Assembly (NCBI RefSeq): GCF_014837035.1
Contig: NZ_JACSPS010000002.1
Location: forward strand, 697,851 to 761,850
Reading direction: 5' to 3'
Length of the DNA stretch: 64,000 nt
Source: Kaistella pullorum
Lineage (GTDB): Bacteria > Bacteroidota > Bacteroidia > Flavobacteriales > Weeksellaceae
Part shown: one piece after another, positions 16,500 to 25,604 of the stretch
How the letters are laid out: every line of letters starts with the position of its first letter
Position numbering within the stretch: position 1 is the first letter of the stretch
The notes under the pieces: model-generated
Seen by the model: the letters and a program-made list of their open reading frames with translations, nothing else
Told to the model about the DNA's origin: nothing
Databases searched by the model: none
Position numbers and translations under genes: made by a program

Positions 16500-17063
16500 C
16501 TATTTTAAAAAGTTTTCCAAAATTTGCTTTCCGTCCGGCGTTAAAATACTTTCCGGGTGGAACTGAACAGCGTGAACATCGTAGATTTTGTGCTTTAAAC
16601 TCATGATCATTCCGTTTTTATCGATGCTCGTGATTTCTAATTCTTCAGGAAAATCTTCAGGATTTACTGCCCACGAATGATATCTGCCGACCTCCAACAT
16701 ATCTGGTAAATTCTGGAAGATCCGATGTTCCGAAACCTTTGTAGATTCCGTGGCGACGCCGTGATAGATCTCCGAAAGATTGATCAGACTTCCGCCAAAA
16801 GCTTCTGCAATCGCCTGCTGACCAAGGCAAACGCCGAGAATCGATTTTGTCGGCGCATATTTTTTAATAAGATCCAGAAGAATTCCGGCTTCTTCGGGAA
16901 TTCCGGGTCCCGGGGAAAGTATGATTTTGTCATATCGATCAACATCATCCAGGGAAATCTGGTCATTTCGGAAAACGTATACTTTCCCACCGATAATTTC
17001 TTCAATCATCTGCACGAGATTGTAGGTGAAACTGTCGTAATTATCTAAAACTAATATTTTCAT
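16500..17063 (-). CDS. trpG: Anthranilate synthase glutamine amidotransferase TrpG
   Basis: 187 residues, class I glutamine amidotransferase delivering ammonia to TrpE. LDNYDSFTYNLVQMIEE at the start, ILGVCLGQQAIAEAFGG (nucleophile Cys) and VHAVQFHPESILTPDGKQIL (His-Glu of the triad). In many bacteria one such subunit also serves p-aminobenzoate synthesis; none of that pathway is here. It follows trpE after 97 bp that carry palindromes. Confidence 0.94.
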   Translation of the reverse strand: MKILVLDNYDSFTYNLVQMIEEIIGGKVYVFRNDQISLDDVDRYDKIILSPGPGIPEEAGILLDLIKKYAPTKSILGVCLGQQAIAEAFGGSLINLSEIYHGVATESTKVSEHRIFQNLPDMLEVGRYHSWAVNPEDFPEELEITSIDKNGMIMSLKHKIYDVHAVQFHPESILTPDGKQILENFLK

Positions 17064-17086
17064 GTTGTCTTTTTTGGATTTTTAGA

Positions 17087-17158
17087 GGAATTCTTCCGAT
17101 CATTTATTAATCCTGACAGGAATTCTTCCTGTCCTTAATTTAGCCGTCACTTGGTGAC
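17087..17158. repeat. trpE-trpG gap: palindromic repeat unit
   Basis: GGAATTCTTCC occurs twice (17087-17097 and 17119-17129). The second is the centre of a perfect palindrome GACAGGAATTCTTCCTGTC (17115-17133), followed by GTCAC-TTG-GTGAC (17146-17158). Unrelated to the A-E family. Confidence 0.55.
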
Positions 17159-17160
17159 TT

Positions 17161-18582
17161 TTATGTAAGTTTTTCTGCTTTAAGAATTGCTTTTTTTAAT
17201 GCGCCCAATTTATTATTAACTTCCTGCAGTTCATTTTCCGGGGAAGATTTGGCCACGATGCCGGCACCGGCCTGATAAAAAAGTGTATTGTTTTTGCTTA
17301 AAAAGGTGCGGATCATGATCGCCTGGTTGCAGCTTCCATCAAAACCCACAAATCCGATGCAGCCTCCATAAAAACTGCGCGAAGTCTTTTCATATTCATC
17401 GATGAGCTGCATGGCGCGGTATTTCGGCGCTCCGCTTAAAGTTCCCTGAGGAAAGGTGGTTGCAATCATTTCATACGGATTCTGATCTTCTGAAACATCG
17501 GCGGTAACCTCTGAAACCATGTGAATCACATGCGAAAAAAACTGGATTTCTTTGAGCTTCGAAACTTTGGTATTTTTTCCGAGAATGCTCAAATCATTTC
17601 TCGCCAAATCAACAAGCATGGTGTGTTCCGCGTTTTCTTTTGCATCCTGCGTTAGTTCTTCAGCAGCTTTAAGGTCATCTTCAATGTTTCCGGTACGTTT
17701 GAATGTGCCGGCAATCGGATGAATGATCGCACGGTTGTCTTTGATGATCAGCTGACTTTCCGGGCTCGAACCCATCAGTTTATAATCTCCATAATCAAAA
17801 AAGAACAGGTATGGCGACGGATTGATATTCCGCAGAGCGCGGTAGACATTGAATTCGTCGCCCACAAACTTCTGCTGAAACCTGCGGCTCAAAACGAGCT
17901 GAAAAACATCACCGCGGAAACAGTGCTTTTTTGCAGTCTCAACTGAATTTCTGTATTCTTCATCGGTCAGATTTGATTCCTCAGCGCCCGCTTTTTCAAA
18001 TGGGAAAATGGGCGCATTCTTTTGCTGGATTAAATTTTCTACCACTGCGACCTCCGATTTCAATCCATCAATTTTATTTTCGATCAGAAACATTTCATCA
18101 TTGTGATGATTGATCGCTATGACGTACTGATAAAGGCGGTAGCGCAGCAGCGGAATTCTGTTTTCTTCTGACATCTCTTTAAACTTGATGCTTTCAAAAA
18201 AAGGAATCGCGTCGTACGATGTGTAACCGTAAAAACCCTGCGCGGTCTTTCCAATTGGCAAATTCGGCTCCTGACAATCAAAACAATTTGAGAATTCCTG
18301 CAGTAAATTCGTCAGTTTTTGAGTCTCGATATTTACTTTTTCAGCACTTTCGAGCGGAAACTTAATTTGAGCTTCGGTATAATTCCGAATTTCAATTCCG
18401 GCAATGGCATTCACCGCGATAAAGGAGAAATTGTTATCGGTATTTTGGTTTCCGGCACTTTCTAAAAGGATGGTATCCCGAAACTGATCGCGAAGCCTGA
18501 GGTAAATTCCGATTGGCGTAAAAAGATCGCTCAAGGTCGATTTTACGGTGGTTTTCAGTTTGATATTTTGATTAAATTTCAT
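17161..18582 (-). CDS. trpE: Anthranilate synthase component I TrpE
   Basis: 473 residues, chorismate-utilising enzyme making anthranilate with TrpG. DTILLESAGNQNT near residue 37 holds the LLES element of the tryptophan feedback site, which suggests allosteric control is kept. The C-terminal chorismate domain has FQLVLSRRFQQ, NPSPYLFFFDYGDYKLMGSS, HPIAGTFKRTG, NAEHTMLVDLARNDL and TFPQGTLSGAPKYRAMQLID. First structural gene of the operon, about 22 nt downstream of the attenuator hairpin. Confidence 0.96.
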   Translation of the reverse strand: MKFNQNIKLKTTVKSTLSDLFTPIGIYLRLRDQFRDTILLESAGNQNTDNNFSFIAVNAIAGIEIRNYTEAQIKFPLESAEKVNIETQKLTNLLQEFSNCFDCQEPNLPIGKTAQGFYGYTSYDAIPFFESIKFKEMSEENRIPLLRYRLYQYVIAINHHNDEMFLIENKIDGLKSEVAVVENLIQQKNAPIFPFEKAGAEESNLTDEEYRNSVETAKKHCFRGDVFQLVLSRRFQQKFVGDEFNVYRALRNINPSPYLFFFDYGDYKLMGSSPESQLIIKDNRAIIHPIAGTFKRTGNIEDDLKAAEELTQDAKENAEHTMLVDLARNDLSILGKNTKVSKLKEIQFFSHVIHMVSEVTADVSEDQNPYEMIATTFPQGTLSGAPKYRAMQLIDEYEKTSRSFYGGCIGFVGFDGSCNQAIMIRTFLSKNNTLFYQAGAGIVAKSSPENELQEVNNKLGALKKAILKAEKLT

Positions 18583-18604
18583 GTTTGGATTTAAGTTTTA
18601 GAAA

Positions 18605-18702
18605 TAAAAAAAGACTTCAACGCATTCGTCAAAGTCTTCTTATTTTTTTGGTGGGATATATTTACACAAAAGAACAGTGCTCAAGACTTTGAAAGTTTTG
18701 AG
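18605..18702 (-). promoter_or_regulatory. trp attenuator (segments 1-4)
   Basis: Terminator hairpin: 12-pair stem 18611-18622/18627-18638 with two G-U pairs, loop CATT (plus-strand sense), then seven T on the minus strand. Its promoter-proximal arm is also perfectly complementary over 10 nt to 18683-18692 inside the leader peptide (antiterminator). That segment in turn can pair with 18692-18702 (11 bp, one mismatch), just after the Trp codons. This is the 1:2 / 2:3 / 3:4 layout of ribosome-stalling attenuation. Confidence 0.85.
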
Positions 18703-18736
18703 GCCACCACCAGTTTGTATTGTTGATCGTTATCAT
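18662..18736 (-). CDS. trpL: trp operon leader peptide (24 aa, WWW)
   Basis: Reads MITINNTNWWWPQNF, then QSLEHCSFV and stop. Three consecutive tryptophan codons just upstream of overlapping hairpins, ahead of trpE, make this a tryptophan-sensing leader. A ribosome stalled at the Trp codons would cover segment 1, freeing segment 2 to disarm the terminator. The ATG is only 5 nt after a -7 box, so the message may be leaderless or nearly so. Confidence 0.85.
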   Translation of the reverse strand: MITINNTNWWWPQNFQSLEHCSFV

Positions 18737-18741
18737 TGGGA

Positions 18742-18749
18742 CAAATATA
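18742..18749 (-). promoter_or_regulatory. trp operon promoter -7 box TATATTTG
   Basis: TAnnTTTG on the minus strand immediately before the leader peptide. No -33 TTG was found at standard spacing; the upstream DNA is A/T-rich. Confidence 0.6.
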
Positions 18750-18788
18750 GAAATCATTTCTAATTTAAAAAGAAAAAAATTAGAAAAA

Positions 18789-19919
18789 TTACTCTTCAAC
18801 ATTTTTCAGTGCCATCAGCAAATGATATGCGCCTTTAGTTACAAAGGCTTTATTCGCATTTTTAATGTCAAAATTCAGCAGTTCGGTTAAACCGTTTTCA
18901 GAATTTCCTATCGTGACAGGAAACATTTTGTACGTTGTGGGTTTTACTTCTTCAAAAACATACTGTTTCCCTTCCCAGGTTACAACTGCATCGTCTGGAA
19001 TTACAAATCCTTGTTCCGCATTCACTTCAATCTCTGCATTCATGAAGGTTCCAGGAATAAGGCTTTCATCTTTATAGATCAGATCACAATGGATGAGAAC
19101 GCTGCGGTCCGGCGCAAAATCTTTACCGATTAATTTCACCGTTGCGGCGAATTTTTTTGTTGGGTTCTGGTTTGTAAATGCATAGACTTTTTGTCCGACT
19201 GAAATTTTATTCAGATCTTTTTCGAAGACTTTTAAAGCCAAGTGGATCTGTCCGTTATTTACAATTTCATACAAAACATCGGCGGAAGAAACATACTGGC
19301 CAATAGTCGCGTTTACTCTTGAAATGTAACCCGAAATAGGTGCGACTACTGCCACAGATTTTCTGATATTGCCGGAACTCACACTTCCAGGGCTTATTCC
19401 GTAAGAACGCAGTTGAGATTCAATTCCGCGAACGGCAGCACCCTGTGATTGGGCTTCGTTGGCAGCTTTCTGAGTAACCTTGTCGGAACTTGCCTGGTAT
19501 TTATTCAAATATTTCTGGCGGTCATAATCTTTCTGCGCATACCCCAAATTCGATTTTGCCTGAAGATAGTCCTGCTGAAGTCTCGCAAACTCCGGATTTT
19601 CAACAACTGCTAAAGTTTGACCGCGGGTTACATAATTTCCCGGTACAAAACGTGCAGTTTTTATAATTCCTCCTGTTGAAGAAGAAACACCTGCCATTCC
19701 TGTTGGCGGCACATCAATTTGTCCGGTCAGGAGAATTTTGTTGGCAATATTCTCACTATTAAGTGTTGTAGTTTCAATGGCAGCCGTTTTTTTTTGCAAA
19801 TCGGTCAGTGTGATTTGGTCGTCGGAAATGGCGTATGTTTCCTGGGTTACCGTTTCCTCCTTTTTGGAACACGAGAATAAAAGAACCCCGGAAAGCATTA
19901 CTATAATTGATTTTTTCAT
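18789..19919 (-). CDS. RND efflux periplasmic adaptor, CzcB/CusB-like lipoprotein
   Basis: 376 residues. A lipobox (VLLFSCSKKE, Cys17) anchors it to a membrane. The membrane-fusion order is visible: N-terminal barrel strands, lipoyl half (SSSTGGIIKTARFVPGNYVTRG), alpha hairpin (QQDYLQAKSNLGYAQKDYDRQ), second lipoyl half (VVAPISGYISRVNATIGQYV), and a beta barrel with FAATVKLIGKDFAPDRS. It links the inner-membrane pump to the TolC-like protein. Last gene of the metal-efflux operon, which is an unusual place for the adaptor. Confidence 0.88.
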   Translation of the reverse strand: MKKSIIVMLSGVLLFSCSKKEETVTQETYAISDDQITLTDLQKKTAAIETTTLNSENIANKILLTGQIDVPPTGMAGVSSSTGGIIKTARFVPGNYVTRGQTLAVVENPEFARLQQDYLQAKSNLGYAQKDYDRQKYLNKYQASSDKVTQKAANEAQSQGAAVRGIESQLRSYGISPGSVSSGNIRKSVAVVAPISGYISRVNATIGQYVSSADVLYEIVNNGQIHLALKVFEKDLNKISVGQKVYAFTNQNPTKKFAATVKLIGKDFAPDRSVLIHCDLIYKDESLIPGTFMNAEIEVNAEQGFVIPDDAVVTWEGKQYVFEEVKPTTYKMFPVTIGNSENGLTELLNFDIKNANKAFVTKGAYHLLMALKNVEE

Positions 19920-19936
19920 TTTTTTTAACGGTTTAA

Positions 19937-20503
19937 TTATTCTCCGCCAATCATTTTGGAGGTAATTCCTTTTTTATTCGTGAGTTCTGCTACTGTAATT
20001 CCAGCAAAATGCAGCAATACAAATATAGGCATCCAGTAGAACGCAAATTTGTGAATCTCTTCTGCCCTTTCCAGCGCCTGTTCTGAAGCAAGCTCCCACA
20101 TCAGCGCAAAACCGGTGACCATTTGTACCGCCAACAAAATATAGAAAATACTGTACACAGTCCCCTGAAGTTTCTCTTTTCCTGTAGATGATTTGGGGAA
20201 AGGATTAGGGTATCTTACGCCTTTAGCTAAAAGATATATAATTCTTAAAATATAAGCGAAAACAAGCACATACGCGAAATTGATATGCCAGTCGAACATT
20301 GGGTTAATGATGCTTTTCGCGATGCCAACTACACTTTCCTGCGGCAGTTGAACATTATTTTTGCCCAGTTCTGCAGAAATTGCGGTAGTGATGGTTTTTT
20401 TTGACATCCAGTACATTCTTAAAAATCCGGTGGCAAAAAGCACCAGCATTGAAACTGCGATTAACCAGTGGATGAGCCTGTGGAGTGTTGTGAATTTTTT
20501 CAT
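19937..20503 (-). CDS. Cytochrome b561-type membrane protein
   Basis: 188 residues with four predicted membrane helices (about 8-30, 72-95, 113-137, 148-172). Histidines at HRLIHW near the N-terminus, DWHIN before helix 2, EIHKFAFYW and LLHFAG in the last helix fit the two-heme pattern of bacterial b561 / Ni,Fe-hydrogenase cytochrome b proteins, which move electrons between quinones and periplasmic acceptors. Its place inside a metal-efflux operon suggests redox handling of metal or respiratory stress, but that is inference. Confidence 0.78.
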   Translation of the reverse strand: MKKFTTLHRLIHWLIAVSMLVLFATGFLRMYWMSKKTITTAISAELGKNNVQLPQESVVGIAKSIINPMFDWHINFAYVLVFAYILRIIYLLAKGVRYPNPFPKSSTGKEKLQGTVYSIFYILLAVQMVTGFALMWELASEQALERAEEIHKFAFYWMPIFVLLHFAGITVAELTNKKGITSKMIGGE

Positions 20504-20562
20504 AGCCTTATTTTTAAATTTCGTTTTGAAGTTCTATTTGAAACTTCGCAGCAAAAAATTCT

Positions 20563-21777
20563 TTATTTATTTTTAAGATTATTAAGTTCAATAATTTTCT
20601 CATTCAAAGTGTTTTCAGCGTCGATATACTTGTTCTGAATATCAAGCGACTGATTCACTAAAATGGTATATTCCAGATAGTTGATTTCACCTTCTTTAGA
20701 CAGTAGATCTGCTGTAAACAGGATGGTTTGAGCGTTTTTTAAACCTTTTGTTTTATAATAATCGATTTCAGATTTCAGTTTCTGGTATTCGCTGTAGGTT
20801 TTTGCATATCTGTTTTTAAAGTCACGAACAGCGATATCGTAATTGTTTTCGGCAATCTGCTGGTTAATTTTCTGCCCTTCAATCAGGGATTTCTGTGCAG
20901 AATTAAAAACTGGAAGCGCCACGCCCACCAAACCGGTCTGAAAGCGGTGAGTTCCGTTATAAAACTTATCATCTGAGCCGTTTCCTTTCATAGTTGTGGA
21001 ATTTATCCCAAGATTGAAACTCGGTAAAAGTTTGGCTTTTTCAGCTTCAAGTCTTGCATTTTCAATGTTTTTCTGACGCTCGAGTTGCGACAGAACTAAA
21101 GGGTTTCCGCTAAAATTCTCATCAAAATCCAGATTCAAAAGATAAAAACTCCCTTTTTCATTCTGATACATTTCACCATCATTAATCAGATAACTAAACT
21201 GATGAATTGAAATTTCGCGGTCCTTCAGCAAACTTTGGAGCTGAATTTCGGCCTGGCTTCGGTAAGCTTCAGCGGTGGTTTTTTCCAGAATGTTACTTTC
21301 GCCTGCTTTCAACCTAAGTTCAGATCGTGTGTAATAATTTGAATAGATGCTGTCAGCTTTTTTCAGAAGTTTCTGTTTTTCGTCCAGATAATTTAGATTA
21401 TTGTAAACTAAAGCGATTTCCTTTTTCAGTTGCCATTTCTGAACATCCAGACCCAGCTTTGCGTTTTTCCACTGTTCCGTTAAAACCTGTTTTTGGGTTT
21501 TATAGAATTTCGGCAGCCGCAGCGTTTGGTTAACGGAAAAAGCATTGTCCACATATGCAGAATTAATTTGTCCGATTTCTGCATTAATATTCAAAGGATC
21601 TATCGCTACAGCAGAGTTTTGGATGCGGTTCTGATAATCAACTTTCAGCTGACCCGATTTTAAATTCAAATTGTTTTGAATTGCTCTGTCGTACGCATTT
21701 TCCAAAGAAATTGGAGTTTGCGGAAAGCTTTTCAGAAAAAATAATATTAAAAACAGACTGAGATATTTAGGTTTCAT
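20563..21777 (-). CDS. TolC-family outer-membrane efflux protein (CzcC-like)
   Basis: 404 residues from ATG 21777. Signal peptide (KYLSLFLILFFLKSFPQ), then two outer-membrane-efflux repeats of long coiled-coil helices, e.g. ISLENAYDRAIQNNLNLKSG at the start and LSKEGEINYLEYTILVNQSL near the end. Forms the exit duct of the pump. An upstream ATG at 21795 overlaps czcA, but the later start gives a cleaner signal peptide. Confidence 0.87.
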   Translation of the reverse strand: MKPKYLSLFLILFFLKSFPQTPISLENAYDRAIQNNLNLKSGQLKVDYQNRIQNSAVAIDPLNINAEIGQINSAYVDNAFSVNQTLRLPKFYKTQKQVLTEQWKNAKLGLDVQKWQLKKEIALVYNNLNYLDEKQKLLKKADSIYSNYYTRSELRLKAGESNILEKTTAEAYRSQAEIQLQSLLKDREISIHQFSYLINDGEMYQNEKGSFYLLNLDFDENFSGNPLVLSQLERQKNIENARLEAEKAKLLPSFNLGINSTTMKGNGSDDKFYNGTHRFQTGLVGVALPVFNSAQKSLIEGQKINQQIAENNYDIAVRDFKNRYAKTYSEYQKLKSEIDYYKTKGLKNAQTILFTADLLSKEGEINYLEYTILVNQSLDIQNKYIDAENTLNEKIIELNNLKNK

Positions 21778-21787
21778 TATTTTAAAA

Positions 21788-24700
21788 TTATTCATCTAGG
21801 TTAATGTTTTTTTTACGTTGGGGAAAATGTTTTTCAAACCAAATATAAACGGTTGGCAAAATGAAAAGCGTAAGAAAGGTTGCGAGTAGTAAACCTCCGA
21901 TCACTACTGTTGCGAGTGGTCTTTGTACTTCCGCACCTTCACCCTGGCTTATCGCCATCGGTAAAAATCCGAGCGAGGCAACCAAAGCGGTCATCAGTAC
22001 AGGACGGAGCCGCATTTTACCGCCGATACGAACTACTTCTTTCAAATTTGAATGAATTTCCTTCTGTCGGTTAAACTCTGCAATCAATACAATTCCGTTA
22101 AGCACCGCCACCCCGAAAAGAGCGATAAAACCGACACCTGCAGAAATACTGAAGTTCATATCCCGAGCCCACAGTGACAGGATTCCACCAATCGCAGAAA
22201 GTGGAATTGTAGTAAAAATAATCAATCCATATTTCACTGAACTGAAGGCGAAATAAAGCATCAGAAGTATTAAAGCCAAACTGATAGGAACCGCAATACC
22301 AAGACGTTGCTGCGCATGCTGAAGATTCTCGAACGTTCCGCCGTACTTGATGGTATAACCTACGGGAAGTTTTAAATTCTTATCAACCATTTGCTGTAAA
22401 TCCTGCACGGTCGACTGAATGTCGCGTCCTTTCACATTGAATCCAACAATGATTCGGCGGTGTGCTTCCTCGCGCTGGATCTGGTTTACACTTTCTTTCA
22501 GTTCCACCTGAGCTACTGCGCTTAAAGGAATTTCGACACCAGTTGGTGTTGGAATCAGAAGATTTTTTACATCTTCGAGATTTTTCCGGAGTTCCCCATC
22601 CAGACGGACTACCAAATCAAATTTTTTCTCTTCTTCGAAAACAGAACCCGCACTTTGGCCCGCAAAAGCAGTGTTCACCATTTTATTGACCTCACCAATG
22701 CTTAATCCATATTGCGACAGCGCGGCGCGGTTATATTCAATTAAAATTTGGGGCATTCCGGAAACCGGCTCAACATAAATATTTTCTGCTCCATCAATTT
22801 TCTTAGAAATTTCGCCCAATTTTTCAGCATAAATCTTTAACGAATCGAGATTTTCGCCGAAAATTTTACATACAACATCCTGTCTTGCACCGGTCATCAG
22901 TTCATTAAACCGCATGTTAACCGGATATTGGAAGGAATAAGTTACGCCCACGATATTTTTCTTGAGTTCCGCAGACATTTTTTCGGCAAGTTCGTCATAT
23001 GATTTGGCGGAAGTCCATTCTTTACGCGGTTTCAGGATAATCATCATGTCGCTCGCATCGATCGGCATTGGATCGGTTGGAATTTCGCTGCTTCCGGTTT
23101 TCCCTACAATTTTTTCAATTTCAGGGAATTTTTTCAGTAGAATTTGCTGGCTTTTTAAAACTGCGTCAGTTGAAGTTTTAAGGTTACTTCCAGGTAAAAC
23201 CCTTGTATCAACGGCAAAATCGCCTTCGGGAAGTGTGGGAATAAATTCTCCACCTAATTTAGTCATGATAAAAACCGAGAAGAAGAAAAGCCCTAAAACA
23301 CTGAAAAATAGAGGATTCTGAAATTTTAAAACTACCTTAAGAATTTTATCATAAACCGCTTCAAGCTTATCCATCATCCGGTCGGCATAATTTTTCTTAT
23401 GTGTAATTTTCTTGGACAGAAAGAGCGCGCTCATCATCGGGACATACGTTAAAGACAGGATAAATGCACCTAAAAGTGCAAAAATCACCGTTTGCGCCAT
23501 GGGCTTGAACATTTTACCTTCCACCCCTTCCAACGTCAAGATTGGCAAGTAAACAATCAGAATAATTATCTGTCCAAATACCGCCGAATTCATCATTTTA
23601 CCAGCTGAACTTTCCACGGTTTCGTCCATTTCTTTGGCGGTAAGGAAGTTTTTGTTGGCGAGCGTTGGGCCGTGAAGCCTGTGTAGAATGGCTTCCACAA
23701 TAATCACGGCACCATCCACAATCAATCCGAAATCGAGTGCACCTAAACTCATCAGATTTCCGGAAACCCCGAAGATATTCATCATGATAAATGCAAAAAG
23801 CATGGAAAGCGGAATGACAGACGAAACGATAAATCCTGCCCTAAGATTTCCGAGGAAAACTACAAGAACAAAAATGACGATTAATGCGCCCTCCAAAAGG
23901 TTTTTTGAAACTGTGCTGATTGCATTGTTTACCATCTTGGTCCGGTCAAGAAACGGTTCAATCACCACGCCTTCCGGAAGGGTTTTACGGATTTCGTCGA
24001 TGCGGATTTTTACATTCTCAATAACTTTATTGGAATTGGCACCTTTCATCATCATCACCACCGCACCGGCCACTTCCCCTTTTCCGTTATAAGTCATTGC
24101 ACCGTATCTGATCGCATTTCCGTACTGCACTTTTGCAATATTTTCAATTAAAACAGGCGTTCCATCGGGAAGATTTTTAACAACCGTTTTTTCGATGTCA
24201 TGAATCTTTCCCATCAAACCTTCTGTTCTGATGTAGAGAATTGTAGGACCTTTTTCAATATATGCACCACCGGTATTCTGGTTATTGTTTTCCAGAGCGG
24301 TGAAAACCTCCTGCATCGTAACTCCCATCGCTTTAAGTTGCGCAGGATTTACTGCAACTTCATACTGCTTCAGGTTTCCGCCAAAACTGGCAACATCAGC
24401 AACACCTTCAGTACCCAGGAGTTGTCGTCTTACAATCCAATCCTGAATGGTACGGAGCTCCATAGCAGTGTAACGGTGCTCGTAACCGGTTTTCGGACGT
24501 ATTACATACTGATAAATTTCGCCTAAACCAGTAGAAATTGGGGCCATTTCTGGGACTCCAAGCGTTACGGGAATATCTTTGGAAACATTTTGTAACCGTT
24601 CGGAAACCTGCTGCCTTGCGAGATAAAGATCTACGTCTTCCTCGAAAACAATGGTCACAACAGAAAGACCGAAACGCGAAAAACTTCGCATCTGTTTGAT

Positions 24701-24934
24701 TCCCTGTATATTGTTCATCGCCTGTTCTAACGGAAAAGTAATAAACCGTTCCACATCGGGAGCGCCCAAACTTGGCGACGACGTAATCAGCTGTACCTGA
24801 TTATCCGTAATATCAGGCACCGCATCAATAGGTAATTTTCTGAGTTCTATTATTCCATAAATAATCCAGCCCAAGGTCATCAACAAGATGATCAGCTTAT
24901 TTTTTATGGAAAAACTTATGATTCTGTCTAACAT
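21788..24934 (-). CDS. czcA: Heavy-metal RND efflux pump, CzcA type
   Basis: 1048 residues, a full-length HME-RND permease with 12 membrane helices and two large periplasmic loops. Helix 4 reads LDFGLIVDGAVIIVEAIL with Asp401, Asp407 and Glu414, the proton-relay triad of CzcA/CnrA pumps for Zn, Co, Cd or Ni. The copper/silver group (CusA) has a different motif here, so a divalent cation is the likely substrate. The early motif PDITDNQVQLITSSPSL is also typical. Centre of an operon with adaptor, TolC-like exit protein, a b561 protein and two small upstream proteins. Confidence 0.93.
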   Translation of the reverse strand: MLDRIISFSIKNKLIILLMTLGWIIYGIIELRKLPIDAVPDITDNQVQLITSSPSLGAPDVERFITFPLEQAMNNIQGIKQMRSFSRFGLSVVTIVFEEDVDLYLARQQVSERLQNVSKDIPVTLGVPEMAPISTGLGEIYQYVIRPKTGYEHRYTAMELRTIQDWIVRRQLLGTEGVADVASFGGNLKQYEVAVNPAQLKAMGVTMQEVFTALENNNQNTGGAYIEKGPTILYIRTEGLMGKIHDIEKTVVKNLPDGTPVLIENIAKVQYGNAIRYGAMTYNGKGEVAGAVVMMMKGANSNKVIENVKIRIDEIRKTLPEGVVIEPFLDRTKMVNNAISTVSKNLLEGALIVIFVLVVFLGNLRAGFIVSSVIPLSMLFAFIMMNIFGVSGNLMSLGALDFGLIVDGAVIIVEAILHRLHGPTLANKNFLTAKEMDETVESSAGKMMNSAVFGQIIILIVYLPILTLEGVEGKMFKPMAQTVIFALLGAFILSLTYVPMMSALFLSKKITHKKNYADRMMDKLEAVYDKILKVVLKFQNPLFFSVLGLFFFSVFIMTKLGGEFIPTLPEGDFAVDTRVLPGSNLKTSTDAVLKSQQILLKKFPEIEKIVGKTGSSEIPTDPMPIDASDMMIILKPRKEWTSAKSYDELAEKMSAELKKNIVGVTYSFQYPVNMRFNELMTGARQDVVCKIFGENLDSLKIYAEKLGEISKKIDGAENIYVEPVSGMPQILIEYNRAALSQYGLSIGEVNKMVNTAFAGQSAGSVFEEEKKFDLVVRLDGELRKNLEDVKNLLIPTPTGVEIPLSAVAQVELKESVNQIQREEAHRRIIVGFNVKGRDIQSTVQDLQQMVDKNLKLPVGYTIKYGGTFENLQHAQQRLGIAVPISLALILLMLYFAFSSVKYGLIIFTTIPLSAIGGILSLWARDMNFSISAGVGFIALFGVAVLNGIVLIAEFNRQKEIHSNLKEVVRIGGKMRLRPVLMTALVASLGFLPMAISQGEGAEVQRPLATVVIGGLLLATFLTLFILPTVYIWFEKHFPQRKKNINLDE

Positions 24935-25027
24935 TTTTTCACTTTATAATTAATGATCACCATAATAAATTCACAAACTAAAATGCTCATTTTAAGAGAT
25001 TTATGATAAAATAACTTTAAAGTGAAA

Positions 25028-25519
25028 TTAATCATTATCGCCGCCATCCTTAGAAGCATTTCCATTTTGGGCCGCAGCTCCGCTTCTAATTTCCGTATGA
25101 CGGATTTCACCACCGGTTGTGCCAGCCTTTTGGGCAAAAAACAAGGTTGCTAAGGCAAATAAACCGACGATGAAAGGCATTATTTTAGAAAATGTATAGC
25201 TTCGGAAACTCGCGAAAAGCGCTACAGTACTCACTCCACCTAAAATATAAGACAGACCTGCGAAGAGTTCGGCTGCTTCTTCATGTGTTTCAATCAGGTT
25301 TTCTTCAACGCCGGGAAGATTTTCTACGCCATGTTCGGCCCCTTCGCCTGTAGCCATCGCGGCTATCGACGCTATTGCGCCTATAATAAATGTGATGTAC
25401 GCGTTACGTTTTGAAATTTCGGTTTTAGTGAAAATACCGATGATTAGAATTATCAATCCTACGACCGGAAATATGATTGGCAAATGGTTTACCACCAAAT
25501 GCAGATGTGTATTGTTCAT
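25028..25519 (-). CDS. Four-helix membrane protein of the metal-efflux operon
   Basis: 163 residues from ATG 25519. Four membrane helices (about 13-31, 39-56, 83-104, 109-129), with NNTHLHLVVNHLPIIFP at the N-terminus holding three histidines and an acidic loop EGAEHGVENLPGVEENLIET between helices 2 and 3. It resembles the DUF2231-like four-helix proteins that accompany metal genes, but I am not sure of the family. The His/Glu-rich face could bind metal. Confidence 0.65.
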   Translation of the reverse strand: MNNTHLHLVVNHLPIIFPVVGLIILIIGIFTKTEISKRNAYITFIIGAIASIAAMATGEGAEHGVENLPGVEENLIETHEEAAELFAGLSYILGGVSTVALFASFRSYTFSKIMPFIVGLFALATLFFAQKAGTTGGEIRHTEIRSGAAAQNGNASKDGGDND

Positions 25520-25604
25520 TTTGTTTGATTTTAAATTTAAATAATGGTATCGCGAAAACGTCAATAACTGAATTATTGAAATTCTGCGCGTGCTGCTTAA
25601 ATAT

